The notes under the pieces: generated by a model
The model's input: only the letters and a program-made list of their open reading frames with translations
What the model was told of the DNA's origin: nothing
Databases searched by the model: none
Translations under genes and position numbers: made by a program
Shown: positions 1 to 8,399 of the stretch, in pieces
Layout of the letters: every line of letters begins with the position of its first letter
Position numbering within the stretch: position 1 is the stretch's first letter
NCBI GenBank assembly: GCA_963629305.1
Contig: CAVGIJ010000003.1
Location: forward strand, 35,028-99,027
Source of the DNA: UBA1227 sp963629305
Lineage (GTDB): Bacteria > Bacillota > Clostridia > Oscillospirales > Acutalibacteraceae
Length of the DNA: 64,000 bases
Direction: 5' to 3'

Positions 1-1094
1 CCGCTGCGTATAAGCTTTCTCACTTTTGCCTTAAGTTCCTTATCCGGAACATACTTATAAACAATTCCTTTCGGAACTTGGAGCCAGAGATGCTCTTTGT
101 CGGCAATAGTAAGAGGCTGATCCCGATGAAATACAACATCATCGGTTATCCATTTTGCAAGATTGTATCCGCTTGCGGTTACAAAGAAACTTGATCTTCC
201 CTGACGTGGATTTGTTTCAAACAATTTATACTTTCCGTCGCGCATGTCATACTTCATATCAAAGTTTACAAAGCCTCTCCAGCCGACATCTTCAAGGAAT
301 GACTTAAACTGATTCAGAAGCTCCATGTCAACCATATTGATTATAGCTACATAACTGCCGATTCCTGCGGGGGTGTGCTCTTCAAGAAGGGCATGGCCGA
401 GAGCCATAAGCTTGACTTTACCGTCAGAGCCGACATAACAATTGAGGACACGCATATACGAGTCATCCCCGGGAATAAAGTCCTGAACCGTCAAATGGTC
501 TTTATAGGATGAAGAATATATAGCATTTAATATTGCTCTGTATTCCTCCTCGTCATTTGCTATAAACACTTTCATCTTCCCCGGGAATGAACACTTCCAA
601 TACTCAACCGAGTTTGAAGCCTTGATTATTGCGGGGAATCCGAACGACGGAATGTGAGTATCTTTTTCTTCTTTTGTCACAACCTCTGTTTTCGGATAGA
701 GAAATCCGTATTTCTCACAGGTGTCATAGAAGTTCTCTTTGATTGTAAGCTTATCAAGAACATCCACAGACGGACAGTTGAGGGCATAATACTTACGAAG
801 CTCTTCTTGGTGCTCAACAACAAGCCTTACATAGCCGTCACTGCACGGTATGAGAAGCAGAGTCTCATCAGGATGATTCTCTTTAACCTCGATAAGTTTT
901 TTCATAAACTTTTCGGGATTTTCAAGATCCGGCTCATGAGTAAAGTCAATCAGTTTGGTATCAGCCGTGGCAAAAAGCACGGTCTTGCTTACAGCAATGG
1001 ATTTTATTCCGTATTCCTCGTGAAACGCACGTGCCATACCGTAGACGTTTACATCGCTGCCCAGAAGAACCGGGCGAAATTTGATTTCTTCCAT
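1..1094 (-). CDS. ATP-grasp domain ligase, C-terminus cut by window edge
   Basis: The reading frame opens at an ATG (1092-1094) behind AAGGAAG and runs off the left edge, so about 364 residues are visible and no stop is seen. It starts MEEIKFRPVLLGSDVNVYG, a pre-ATP-grasp fold. A central part contains FGFPAIIKAS, the nucleotide-binding lysine region, and LFETNPRQGRSS, the metal-binding Glu/Asn strand of ATP-grasp enzymes. The family joins a carboxylate to an amine or thiol through an acyl phosphate; D-aspartate ligase-like and carbamoyl-phosphate-synthase-like proteins are the nearest types I recognise. The substrate cannot be read from sequence. It lies 36 bp downstream of nth on the same strand, and nothing around it defines a pathway. 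Confidence 0.8.
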   Translation of the reverse strand, partial: MEEIKFRPVLLGSDVNVYGMARAFHEEYGIKSIAVSKTVLFATADTKLIDFTHEPDLENPEKFMKKLIEVKENHPDETLLLIPCSDGYVRLVVEHQEELRKYYALNCPSVDVLDKLTIKENFYDTCEKYGFLYPKTEVVTKEEKDTHIPSFGFPAIIKASNSVEYWKCSFPGKMKVFIANDEEEYRAILNAIYSSSYKDHLTVQDFIPGDDSYMRVLNCYVGSDGKVKLMALGHALLEEHTPAGIGSYVAIINMVDMELLNQFKSFLEDVGWRGFVNFDMKYDMRDGKYKLFETNPRQGRSSFFVTASGYNLAKWITDDVVFHRDQPLTIADKEHLWLQVPKGIVYKYVPDKELKAKVRKLIRS

Positions 1095-1130
1095 TTATAT
1101 CTTCCTTTCACTTACAAAGCAAATGACATG

Positions 1131-1757
1131 TTAAATCTTTTTTCTGCAAAATCCGTTCATGCAACATTCTTCGCAATGTGCCTTTCGCGAGATACAAACC
1201 GCACGCCCGTGAAGAACCATGCGGTGACAAAAATCGTTACTCTCATCCGGCGGCAACAACTTTTTCAGTTCAAGTTCAACCTTTTTAGGGTCTTTTGTCT
1301 CAACAAGTCCCAGCCTGTTCGAAATGCGAATAAGGTGTGTGTCGGCAACAACTGCCGGCTTTCCGTAAACATCTCCGACTATAAGATTTGCCGTTTTTCT
1401 GCCGACACCCGGAAGCGTTGTGAGCTCCTCAATAGTGTCAGGTACCCTGCCGTCAAAACGTGAGAGCACACCCTTTGCCGCCCCTATGATATCTTTTGCC
1501 TTAGCACGGAAAAACCCACAGGAGTGAATGAGATTCTCAACATCGGATACATCGGCAGCAGCAAAAGCCTCCGTTGTTGGATATTTTTCAAACAAGGCAG
1601 GTGTTACAAGGTTTACTCGAGCATCTGTACATTGGGCAGAAAGTCTTGTCGCAACAAGAAGCTGAAACGGATCTTTTGCCACCAACGAGCAAACCGCATC
1701 CGGATATTCCTTTTTAAGTGCGGCTACGGCTTTTCCCGCTATTTCTTTTTTAGTCAT
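1131..1757 (-). CDS. nth: Endonuclease III (DNA glycosylase/AP lyase)
   Basis: This base-excision repair enzyme removes oxidised pyrimidines and cleaves the abasic site. The 208-residue length is normal for the family. The helix-hairpin-helix LPGVGRKTANLI (115-126) carries the catalytic lysine K121, and the catalytic aspartate is D139 in VADTHLIRI. The C-terminal iron-sulfur ligands C188, C195, C198 and C204 have the C-x6-C-x2-C-x5-C spacing. The ATG at 1757 has a GAGG motif upstream. It sits between a membrane acyltransferase gene and the ATP-grasp gene on the same strand, with gaps of 10 and 36 bp. Confidence 0.96.
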   Translation of the reverse strand: MTKKEIAGKAVAALKKEYPDAVCSLVAKDPFQLLVATRLSAQCTDARVNLVTPALFEKYPTTEAFAAADVSDVENLIHSCGFFRAKAKDIIGAAKGVLSRFDGRVPDTIEELTTLPGVGRKTANLIVGDVYGKPAVVADTHLIRISNRLGLVETKDPKKVELELKKLLPPDESNDFCHRMVLHGRAVCISRKAHCEECCMNGFCRKKI

Positions 1758-1767
1758 TTACAAAACC

Positions 1768-2544
1768 TCATATTTTACTCACTATCCACTGATAAAGCTC
1801 AAGTATCACATAGACTATCGGCAAATGAACGATGTAAATAATAAGCGCATGCGTTCCGAGCCAGTCAAACATCGGAACACGAACCGGATACATAAAATCC
1901 GGAATTCTTCCGTCTCTCACATACTCACCGAGGAAAACCCCCCAGAAAAAGACAAACATATACGGTATAAGGGGAAAATAATCCGCGGAATAAAAGCCTC
2001 TTGCGATAATACCAATCGGAAACAGCCACTCGTTTTGGTATATACTTCTCGGCAATGTATATGAGATATCTCCAAACAGTGAAACCGTGCCGGATGATAT
2101 CCAATCTCTGAAAATCCACAAAAGAAGTATACAGACAATTCCGCCTATTATCGGATTTATTCTTTCTATATATCTTTCAAAGAGAACAAACATGAGTATA
2201 CATATGGAAAGAAAGTTGAGTATTCCAAACCAAATTTCCGTATCAACAAATCCGAGTTTCGGCAAAACCACAATAGATGTAAAATTCAAAAGCAGAGATA
2301 GTACTAAAAGTATCATTCCGCGCTTTAAGTTGTTGTGAGAAAGCCTGCAGCATATGCCGCACACCCACATAAATGCGCAGGAAAAAAACGGTTGTACGGG
2401 GCTGAAAAAACTATAAGCCTCGTAGCCGAATGAAATACCGTATTGGTCATACATAAAAATAAATGAATGATAGAAAATCATGCATAGCACACAAAAGCCG
2501 CGAAATTCATCGAGAAGTGCCACACGATTCTTTCTTACTGCCAT
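1768..2544 (-). CDS. DUF1624/HGSNAT-type membrane acyltransferase-like protein
   Basis: A 258-residue polytopic membrane protein with about seven hydrophobic segments. The opening RVALLDEFRGFCVLCMIFYH matches the start of the heparan-alpha-glucosaminide N-acetyltransferase catalytic family (DUF1624), in which an Arg/Asp/Arg stretch precedes the first helix and a His follows it. Family members are thought to move acetyl groups across the membrane to sugars; the bacterial substrate is generally unknown. It is 10 bp upstream of nth and probably co-transcribed with it. The divergent HAD gene begins 67 bp away. Family assignment is fairly sure, function is inferred. Confidence 0.7.
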   Translation of the reverse strand: MAVRKNRVALLDEFRGFCVLCMIFYHSFIFMYDQYGISFGYEAYSFFSPVQPFFSCAFMWVCGICCRLSHNNLKRGMILLVLSLLLNFTSIVVLPKLGFVDTEIWFGILNFLSICILMFVLFERYIERINPIIGGIVCILLLWIFRDWISSGTVSLFGDISYTLPRSIYQNEWLFPIGIIARGFYSADYFPLIPYMFVFFWGVFLGEYVRDGRIPDFMYPVRVPMFDWLGTHALIIYIVHLPIVYVILELYQWIVSKI

Positions 2545-2610
2545 ATAATCACCATTGCCGATTATAGCAGATTGATGTATAATTTACAAGCAACGAAGGG
2601 GGCAATTTAT

Positions 2611-3258
2611 ATGAAGTACAAAGCAATCATCTTTGATTTTGACGGCACTGTGGCTGATACGGGAAGAGGCGTAAAGAACGCAATAAAACATTCTCTCGCC
2701 GCATACAACATACCCGTAGGAGATGAGTCAAAACTTGATTATTTTATAGGTCCCCCGCTCTATGAAGGATATGAACATGTATACGGGTTGTCACCCGAAT
2801 TTGCATCGCAACTTGTAGATGAGTACAGGGTATATTATTCAAAAAAAGGCATATACGAATGTGACCTTTATCCCGGAATGATGGAACTTCTAAAGAGGTT
2901 AAAAGAATCCGGTGTAAAGCTTGCCGTTGCGTCATCAAAGCCAAAGCATTTTCTTGATTCGATGGTATCATTTATAGGCGCAGACAAATACTTTGATTTT
3001 GTTATCGGCCCGGAGCTTACAAATCACAATGCAGACAAGACAACCCTTGTTCTCTCAGCCTGCAAAGCTCTCGGTGTTGAGCCGTCAAAAGATGTTGCCA
3101 TGATAGGAGACAGATTTTACGACATTGACGGCGCAAACGGTGCCGGAGTAACATCTGTCGGAATCACCTTCGGTTACGGAAGCTTTGAAGAATTGGCGGA
3201 TCACAAGGCAGACATAATAGTTAATTCCGTAGAGGAACTGAAAAAAGCTGTATTGTAA
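2611..3258 (+). CDS. HAD-family hydrolase, phosphoglycolate phosphatase-like
   Basis: A 215-residue haloacid dehalogenase phosphatase. Motif I is IIFDFDGTVADTG near residues 6-18, with the nucleophile and general-acid Asp. The helical cap follows, then motif II VASSKPKH and motif IV MIGDRFYDIDGA. The frame extends upstream to a TTG at 2572, but the ATG at 2611 has a good AAGGGGG site (2596-2602) and gives MKYKAIIFDFDG, the usual family start. Relatives include Gph, PpaX and 5'-nucleotidases; the substrate cannot be chosen from sequence. The tRNA promoter begins 14 bp after its stop. Confidence 0.85.
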   Translation: MKYKAIIFDFDGTVADTGRGVKNAIKHSLAAYNIPVGDESKLDYFIGPPLYEGYEHVYGLSPEFASQLVDEYRVYYSKKGIYECDLYPGMMELLKRLKESGVKLAVASSKPKHFLDSMVSFIGADKYFDFVIGPELTNHNADKTTLVLSACKALGVEPSKDVAMIGDRFYDIDGANGAGVTSVGITFGYGSFEELADHKADIIVNSVEELKKAVL

Positions 3259-3271
3259 CCTAAAAAATTTA

Positions 3272-3300
3272 TTGACAAGCGGTTTTCAATACGTTATAAT
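3272..3300 (+). promoter_or_regulatory. Consensus sigma-A promoter of the tRNA pair
   Basis: TTGACA (3272-3277) and TATAAT (3295-3300) are separated by exactly 17 bp, a perfect housekeeping promoter 18 bp before the tRNA-Met gene, as expected for stable RNA. Confidence 0.92.
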
Positions 3301-3318
3301 GATTTTCGCTTGACAAAT

Positions 3319-3395
3319 GGCGGCATAGCTCAGTTGGCTAGAGTACTCGGTTCATACCCGATTGGTCGTAGGTTCGAATCCCACTGCCGCTACCA
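3319..3395 (+). tRNA. tRNA-Met (CAT), elongator type
   Basis: A 77-nt cloverleaf with encoded CCA (3393-3395). The acceptor stem pairs GGCGGCA with TGCCGCT, with a G-U at position 1:72. The D arm is TAGCTCAG-type, the anticodon loop is TTCATAC (anticodon CAT) and the T loop is TTCGAAT. The body resembles the Bacillus elongator tRNA-Met rather than the initiator. The outermost anticodon-stem pair looks like a C-U mismatch. Confidence 0.93.
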
Positions 3396-3433
3396 CAAAG
3401 TCGGGAGCAGAAAATCTGCTCCCGCAGTCTTAT

Positions 3434-3509
3434 GGCCCGGTGGTCAAGAGGCCTAAGACACCGCCCTTTCACGGCGGTAACACGGGTTCGAATCCCGTCC
3501 GGGTCACCA
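3434..3509 (+). tRNA. tRNA-Glu (TTC)
   Basis: A 76-nt cloverleaf with encoded CCA. The acceptor stem pairs GGCCCGG with CCGGGTC, the anticodon stem CCGCC/GGCGG closes the loop CTTTCAC (anticodon TTC), and the T arm is CGGGTTCGAATCCCG. It is co-transcribed with the tRNA-Met 38 bp upstream. The spacer contains a perfect hairpin, CGGGAGCAGA...TCTGCTCCCG (3402-3424), without a T tract, probably a processing element. Confidence 0.95.
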
Positions 3510-3550
3510 AAAAGCACCGTTTCATCATTTGATGAAACGGTGCTTTTTTT
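3510..3550. terminator. Bidirectional terminator between tRNA-Glu and pyk
   Basis: Stem GCACCGTTTCATC / GATGAAACGGTGC with a 4-nt loop, A-rich on the left and T-rich on the right. It can end the tRNA transcript on the plus strand and pyk on the minus strand. Confidence 0.9.
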
Positions 3551-3580
3551 CAATCCTTATCCAAACTTCCTGTTTGCAGA

Positions 3581-4984
3581 TTAGATTGTTTCCACTTTAA
3601 TAAGATTCGTGTTGCCTATAGTGCCCGACGTACCGCCGGTTATAACTATGTGGTCTCCCTCTTTAAGGCTGAAAATTTCCTTGGTTTTTTGCTTTGCCGT
3701 ATAGAACAAAACATCTGTCGACTCGTAAACATCCGCAAGACACGGTGTAACACCCCATGAAAGGGCAAGCTTGTACCACGTCTTCTTGTTCGTTGTTATA
3801 CCGAGGACATCCACCGGCGGACGAAATCTTGAAATCATGCGTGCGGTTGAGCCGGAGAGCGTGCATGCGGCAATTACCTTGGCATCAATATCAATTGCCA
3901 TACCCACCGTCGCATGAGAAATCGCATCGACCGTATTCTTTATTTGGAAATCCGCTTCGCGGAATCTTCTCGCATAGTGTACGCTCTCCTCCGTACGTTC
4001 TGCTATACGTGCCATTGTACTTACAGTGAGAGCCGGATATTTACCGGCTGCTGTCTCGCCGGAGAGCATTATGGCGCTTGTTCCGTCATAAACCGCATTG
4101 GCAACGTCGGAAATCTCCGCACGCGTAGGCCGCGGATTATGGATCATCGATTCCAGCATCTCTGTTGCTGTTATTACTCTTTTTCCGAGAAGGCGACATT
4201 TTGTAATAAGTTGTTTTTGTATGGCCGGAAGATCCTCAAAAGGAATCTCAACGCCCATATCTCCGCGGCCTATCATTATTCCGTCGCATTCTTCACATAT
4301 CTCTTCAATGTTGTCAATACCGGACTGATTTTCAATCTTTGCAATGATTCCGACGTCATCTTTAACACCTATAAATTCCTTGACATCTATAAGATCCTGT
4401 TTACAGGAAACAAAGGAACATGCTATAAAATCTATTCCGTTTTCCATACCAAACCGGAGATCCGATTTATCCTGTTCACTCAGATAAACCTGCTTTAAAA
4501 CCTTATTCGGAAAGCTCATGCTCTTTCTGTCTGAGATTTCTCCGCCGACGATAATGTCACAGATAATATCCTTGTCCACAACTTTCTTAACCTTGAAGAT
4601 GAGAAGACCGTTGTTAACAAGAATCCTGTCTCCGTTTTGCACTTCTTCATGAAGGCGTGGATAACTTACGGAAACTATTTTGTCCGTACCCTCAACATCT
4701 CTTGTGGTAAATGTAAACTCTTCACCGTCGCAAAGAAGCTCCTTGCCGTTTTTAAAAGTCTTTATCCTATACTCGGGTCCTTTCGTGTCAAGGAGAATTG
4801 CTATCGGCAATCCAAGCTCCTCACGAATCTCCTTTATAAGCCTTATTTTTTCAAGATGTTCCTCATGTGTACCGTGTGAAAAATTAAGTCTTGCAACATT
4901 CATTCCGGCCTTTGCCATTTCGGTAAGCGTCTGCTTGTCGCTGCACGCCGGACCGATAGTACATACAATTTTTGTCTTTCTCAT
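3581..4984 (-). CDS. pyk: Pyruvate kinase
   Basis: Catalyses the last glycolytic step, phosphoenolpyruvate + ADP to pyruvate + ATP, in the cytoplasm. The N-terminus MRKTKIVCTIGPACSD and the following AGMNVARLNFSHGTHEEH are diagnostic; IGRGDMGVEIP and ATEMLESM mark the barrel active site, and the allosteric C domain ends in GDHIVITGG. At 467 residues it lacks the extra C-terminal PEP-utiliser-like domain of Bacillus-type enzymes. An in-frame TTG at 4993 overlaps the TAAGGAG site (4994-5000), so the ATG at 4984 with a 9-nt spacer is preferred. It follows the metal-exporter gene by 13 bp and is probably co-transcribed with it. Confidence 0.96.
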   Translation of the reverse strand: MRKTKIVCTIGPACSDKQTLTEMAKAGMNVARLNFSHGTHEEHLEKIRLIKEIREELGLPIAILLDTKGPEYRIKTFKNGKELLCDGEEFTFTTRDVEGTDKIVSVSYPRLHEEVQNGDRILVNNGLLIFKVKKVVDKDIICDIIVGGEISDRKSMSFPNKVLKQVYLSEQDKSDLRFGMENGIDFIACSFVSCKQDLIDVKEFIGVKDDVGIIAKIENQSGIDNIEEICEECDGIMIGRGDMGVEIPFEDLPAIQKQLITKCRLLGKRVITATEMLESMIHNPRPTRAEISDVANAVYDGTSAIMLSGETAAGKYPALTVSTMARIAERTEESVHYARRFREADFQIKNTVDAISHATVGMAIDIDAKVIAACTLSGSTARMISRFRPPVDVLGITTNKKTWYKLALSWGVTPCLADVYESTDVLFYTAKQKTKEIFSLKEGDHIVITGGTSGTIGNTNLIKVETI

Positions 4985-4997
4985 ATGTTTCAACTCC

Positions 4998-5870
4998 TTA
5001 AACAGATATATGAAGCAGCTCTATAAGAATTCCGAAAACAACTCCGAATCCGTAGAGTATTCCGACAATTTCAAAGTTCTTTTTCAGTTTTTCGTTTGAC
5101 TTGAAAAGAACAAGTACGCCTATTCCGGCACCAACCAAAAGACCGGACATCATACCGCCAAAGCTCAGTGCTCCTTCAAGGTAAAGCTGAGTAATAACAA
5201 CTGATGCGGCACAATTCGGTATGAGACCTATAAGACCCGCTATGAATTCTCCTGCAATCGGCTTGTTTGTTATAAATCCGGAGAGTGTATCTTCTCCGAC
5301 AAAACTTATAACAAGGCCGAGAATAAGAGATACAAGGAACAAAAATACTGTTATCTTAAGAGTATGATGAACAGATGACCTTAGCACTCCCTCTTCGTCA
5401 CAGTGACAATGATCATGCTCGCAAAGATGTCCTATCTCAATATCTCCATTATGAGACTTTCCCTTATAAACAAGTCTCACGCAAAAATCGAGTAAAAAGC
5501 CTGAGATCATTCCTATTGCGGCTTTAAGTCCGAGCACTTTAAAAATAACAGATGCCGGAACCTGCTCCGATAAAAAGATCGGAAGCATTTCATCAGATGT
5601 TGAAAGATATACCGCCATAAGAGTACCGACCGTTATAATCCTTCCGGCATAAAGACTTGATGCCGCAGCCGAAAATCCGCACTGCGGTACTGCGCCGAGA
5701 ATCGCACCGAAGAACGGGCCGAACTTACCGCTCTTTTTTATTACATTTTTTGCTTTTTCACCGGTTTTATGTTCAATAATTTCCATAAGAAGATATGTCA
5801 GAAAAAGAAACGGAATTATCTTAAGCGTATCTTTTCCGGCATCAACCAGCACATCCAAAAAAATATCCAA
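4998..5870 (-). CDS. Putative heavy-metal/manganese exporter (ArsP_2-like, 10-TM family)
   Basis: A 290-residue integral membrane protein built as two repeats, each with a conserved Pro-x-Cys motif: PQCGFS (62-67) and PNCAAS (218-223). These are typical of the putative 10-TM heavy-metal exporter family that includes arsenic and manganese efflux annotations. A soluble loop between the halves (about 138-170) is crowded with His and Cys, including HLCEHDHCHC (148-157), consistent with metal binding. Direction of transport and metal identity are inference. A promoter lies about 80 bp upstream and pyk follows 13 bp downstream. Confidence 0.75.
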   Translation of the reverse strand: MDIFLDVLVDAGKDTLKIIPFLFLTYLLMEIIEHKTGEKAKNVIKKSGKFGPFFGAILGAVPQCGFSAAASSLYAGRIITVGTLMAVYLSTSDEMLPIFLSEQVPASVIFKVLGLKAAIGMISGFLLDFCVRLVYKGKSHNGDIEIGHLCEHDHCHCDEEGVLRSSVHHTLKITVFLFLVSLILGLVISFVGEDTLSGFITNKPIAGEFIAGLIGLIPNCAASVVITQLYLEGALSFGGMMSGLLVGAGIGVLVLFKSNEKLKKNFEIVGILYGFGVVFGILIELLHISV

Positions 5871-5950
5871 ACCTATCTTCCTTACTCACATTTATATGAT
5901 TTATTTATAATACATTTAATTATAATATCTTTTCTCTTTTCAATCACAAA

Positions 5951-5979
5951 ATACTAGCATTAAGAGGGTGATTTGTCAA
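5951..5979 (-). promoter_or_regulatory. Promoter of the exporter-pyk unit
   Basis: On the minus strand TTGACA (5974-5979) and TAGTAT (5951-5956) are 17 bp apart, about 80 bp upstream of the exporter start. Confidence 0.7.
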
Positions 5980-6017
5980 CTTTGAAAAAATCAATCATAT
6001 GTAAATTTTTGCAATGT

Positions 6018-6048
6018 AAAAGGAGCAACAAAAGCGTTGCTCCTTCTT
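6018..6048 (-). terminator. Terminator of the EF-G paralogue
   Basis: Perfect stem AAGGAGCAAC / GTTGCTCCTT with a 6-nt loop just after the stop codon at 6060. On the minus strand it is followed by TTTTACATTGC, a short T stretch. Confidence 0.75.
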
Positions 6049-6059
6049 CTTTAAAACTT

Positions 6060-8132
6060 TTATTCTGCCTCTGCTTTACTTGCTTCAATAACCTTAGCTG
6101 CAACCGGTTCCGGAGTTTCCTCATAACGTGCAAACTCAACTTCAAAGGAGCCCTTGCCTCTTGTTATTGAACGAAGTACTGTCGGGAAGTCTGCGATTTC
6201 AGCCATCGGCACTTCCGCAACGAGTCTTTGCATACCTTTCTTGCCCTCTATAGGCTCCATACCGAGTACACGGCCGCGTCTCTTTGTAATGTCGCCCATT
6301 ATGTCTCCCATGTTTTCATCGGGAAGCTCTGCTGTAAGTGTTCCGATAGGTTCAAGAAGAACAGGATTTGCCTTTGGAATACCGTCCTTGTATGCAAGGG
6401 AGGCCGCTGTCTTGAAGGACATTTCGGATGAATCAACCGGATGGTATGAGCCGTCGTAAAGCGTAGCTTTAAGGCCAACCATAGGATAACCTGCGAGAAC
6501 GCCTTTTGAAATAGAATCCTGAAGTCCTTTTTCTACAGCCGGGAAGAAGTTTTTCGGAACCGAACCGCCGAATACCTCCTCACAGAATTCAAGGCCATCA
6601 CTGTCACATGGCTCAAAACGGATCCATACATCGCCGAACTGGCCGTGGCCGCCGGACTGCTTCTTATAGCGACCCTGAACTTCAACTTTTTTCTTTATAG
6701 CTTCACGGTATGCAACCTTCGGAGGCGCAAGTTTAACATCTACGCCGAATTTTGCTTTAAGCTTTGCAACGATAACGTCAATATGCTGCTCGCCGAGACC
6801 GGTGAGAATCTGCTCTTTTGTCTCCTTGTTTGTGGTAAATGTAATAGTCGGATCCTCTTCCATAAGCTTCAGAAGACCCTGTGCAATCTTCTCCTCGTCA
6901 CCCTTCTTCACGGCCTTTACGGCTATAGGCATGCACGGTTTCGGAAGATTAAGTCCTTTGAGCTCAAGCGGATTTTTAGCACTGGTGATTGTATCACCTG
7001 TTTTAATACCTGCAAGCTTCGTTATAATTCCGATGTCTCCGGCAATTATTTCTTTTGCATCCTCCTGCTTTCCGCCGTGCGGAAGAACAATCTTACCCAT
7101 TCTCTCCGATTCGCCTGTTCTTGCACAGTAAGCCGGAGTGTCAGCGGTTATCTTACCCGAAATAACTTTAACGTATGAGAGCTTTCCTACGAACGGATCA
7201 GCAACTGTCTTAAAGCAGATAGCTGCAAGCGGTCCGTTTTCATCACACGGAAGTCTTACTTCCTCGCCGTTTGAATTAACGGCAACCTCTCCTGCTTTTG
7301 ATGTTGCGGACGGTCCGAGATTTACAAGTCCGTCAAGAAGAAGGTCAACACCTTCAAGTGTTGCTCCCGAGCATGCGTATACCGGATAAAGTGTACCCTC
7401 CGTAACGCCGTCAAGTAAAGCTGTCAACGCCTCAACCTCTGTAAACGGCTCGCCTGCAAAAAATTTCTCCATGAGCTCGTCACTTGCAGTCGCAACAGAC
7501 TCATTGAACATATCTCTCATCTTATCGAGTTTTTCACTGTGTGGCATGTCAACCTGTGTTGCCCTGCCGTCTTTATATTCATAAGCTTTGTTCTGCGCAA
7601 AGTTTACTATATACTTAATTTTATTGTCCTCAATGTACGGAACAACAACCGGACAAAGTTTGTTTCCGTGAATTTCCTGTAACTCCTCAAAAAGATTTCC
7701 GAAGTTTGCATTTTCGGCATCTGTTTTATTGATAACAAAAATCTTTGAAAGACTGCGTGCCTCGGCAGCCGCAAAAGCCTTTTCCGCACCAACATCATAC
7801 TTTGCTTTTTCAGCATCTGTTACTATAAGCATACATCCCGCAGCTCTTGCACCCTCTGCGAGACCTCCGGCAAAATCAAAAAGACCCGGAGTGTCCAAAA
7901 GATTGATTTTAACGTCTTTCCACTCGAGACTTGCCACAGCACTCTGTAAGGTAGCTCCGCGTTTTTTCTCCTCGGGGTCAAAGTCCATAACCGTTGTTCC
8001 GTCGGATACCTTACCCAATCTGTCTGTTGCCCCGGCCACATAGAGCATAGCCTCACAAAGAGTGGTTTTTCCTCGTCCTGCGTGGCCTGCAACCGCAATG
8101 TTTCGAATGTTGTTTGAGTGATAGGTTTTCAC
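6060..8132 (-). CDS. Elongation factor G-like translational GTPase (EF-G2 type)
   Basis: A 690-residue protein with the full EF-G domain order: G domain, domain II, and domains III-V ending in the EF-G C-terminal fold (GRVLGMEP, AEVPMAEIADFPT). G1 is GHAGRGKT (16-23) and G4 is NKTD (135-138). Switch I reads RGATL instead of RGITI, and switch II reads DTPGLFDF where EF-G has DTPGHVDF, so the catalytic His is a Leu. These features match the EF-G-2 paralogue group rather than the essential translocase. The start is GTG at 8132 behind GAGGAG (8141-8146, 8-nt spacer); an in-frame extension to 8228 overlaps the promoter. Role in translation is uncertain. Confidence 0.85.
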   Translation of the reverse strand: MKTYHSNNIRNIAVAGHAGRGKTTLCEAMLYVAGATDRLGKVSDGTTVMDFDPEEKKRGATLQSAVASLEWKDVKINLLDTPGLFDFAGGLAEGARAAGCMLIVTDAEKAKYDVGAEKAFAAAEARSLSKIFVINKTDAENANFGNLFEELQEIHGNKLCPVVVPYIEDNKIKYIVNFAQNKAYEYKDGRATQVDMPHSEKLDKMRDMFNESVATASDELMEKFFAGEPFTEVEALTALLDGVTEGTLYPVYACSGATLEGVDLLLDGLVNLGPSATSKAGEVAVNSNGEEVRLPCDENGPLAAICFKTVADPFVGKLSYVKVISGKITADTPAYCARTGESERMGKIVLPHGGKQEDAKEIIAGDIGIITKLAGIKTGDTITSAKNPLELKGLNLPKPCMPIAVKAVKKGDEEKIAQGLLKLMEEDPTITFTTNKETKEQILTGLGEQHIDVIVAKLKAKFGVDVKLAPPKVAYREAIKKKVEVQGRYKKQSGGHGQFGDVWIRFEPCDSDGLEFCEEVFGGSVPKNFFPAVEKGLQDSISKGVLAGYPMVGLKATLYDGSYHPVDSSEMSFKTAASLAYKDGIPKANPVLLEPIGTLTAELPDENMGDIMGDITKRRGRVLGMEPIEGKKGMQRLVAEVPMAEIADFPTVLRSITRGKGSFEVEFARYEETPEPVAAKVIEASKAEAE

Positions 8133-8199
8133 AAAAATTCCTCCTCGTATGTGGCAATTTTGCACAAATTTTGTCGTTGTTTTCACAAAGACTATGTAC

Positions 8200-8228
8200 A
8201 TTTTAACATACATCCATTTCCTGTTCAA
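8200..8228 (-). promoter_or_regulatory. Promoter of the EF-G paralogue
   Basis: Minus-strand TTGAAC (8223-8228), 17-bp spacer, extended -10 TGT-TAAAAT with the hexamer at 8200-8205. It gives a leader of about 60 nt. Confidence 0.65.
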
Positions 8229-8301
8229 TACTTTAAAGAAAACATTATAGTCATACTTCTGTCAATCTTACTTTACAAGCGTATAACTTTATCAATCTAC
8301 A

Positions 8302-8330
8302 TTGACACGAGCAACGAAAATGTATAAAAT
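8302..8330 (+). promoter_or_regulatory. Promoter of the SDR gene
   Basis: TTGACA (8302-8307), 17-bp spacer, TAAAAT (8325-8330). The gene starts 70 bp later with a strong AAAGGAG site (8383-8389). Confidence 0.75.
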
Positions 8331-8399
8331 ATGTATGTTGTTCAAAAAACGAAAAATATGCAGATGAAATTTTGTATATCATAAAGGAGTTGTATTTCA

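Noticed and set aside
654..1463. 269-residue plus-strand frame
   Set aside because: It runs antisense to the ATP-grasp gene and nth, both with clear motifs, and has no recognisable domain.
3402..3424. Hairpin between the two tRNA genes as a terminator
   Set aside because: Perfect stem but no T tract, and tRNA-Glu has no promoter of its own; more likely a processing structure.
3338..3553. Minus-strand 71-residue frame with GDPDGIRTRVTAVKGRCLRPLDHRA
   Set aside because: This is the well-known false protein read from the reverse strand of tRNA genes; it lies on tRNA-Met and tRNA-Glu.
3914..4498. 194-residue plus-strand frame
   Set aside because: Antisense to pyk, Cys/Tyr-rich composition typical of reverse-strand reading.
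6645..7178. 177-residue plus-strand frame inside the EF-G paralogue
   Set aside because: Antisense shadow; the minus strand codes an intact EF-G protein through the whole stretch.
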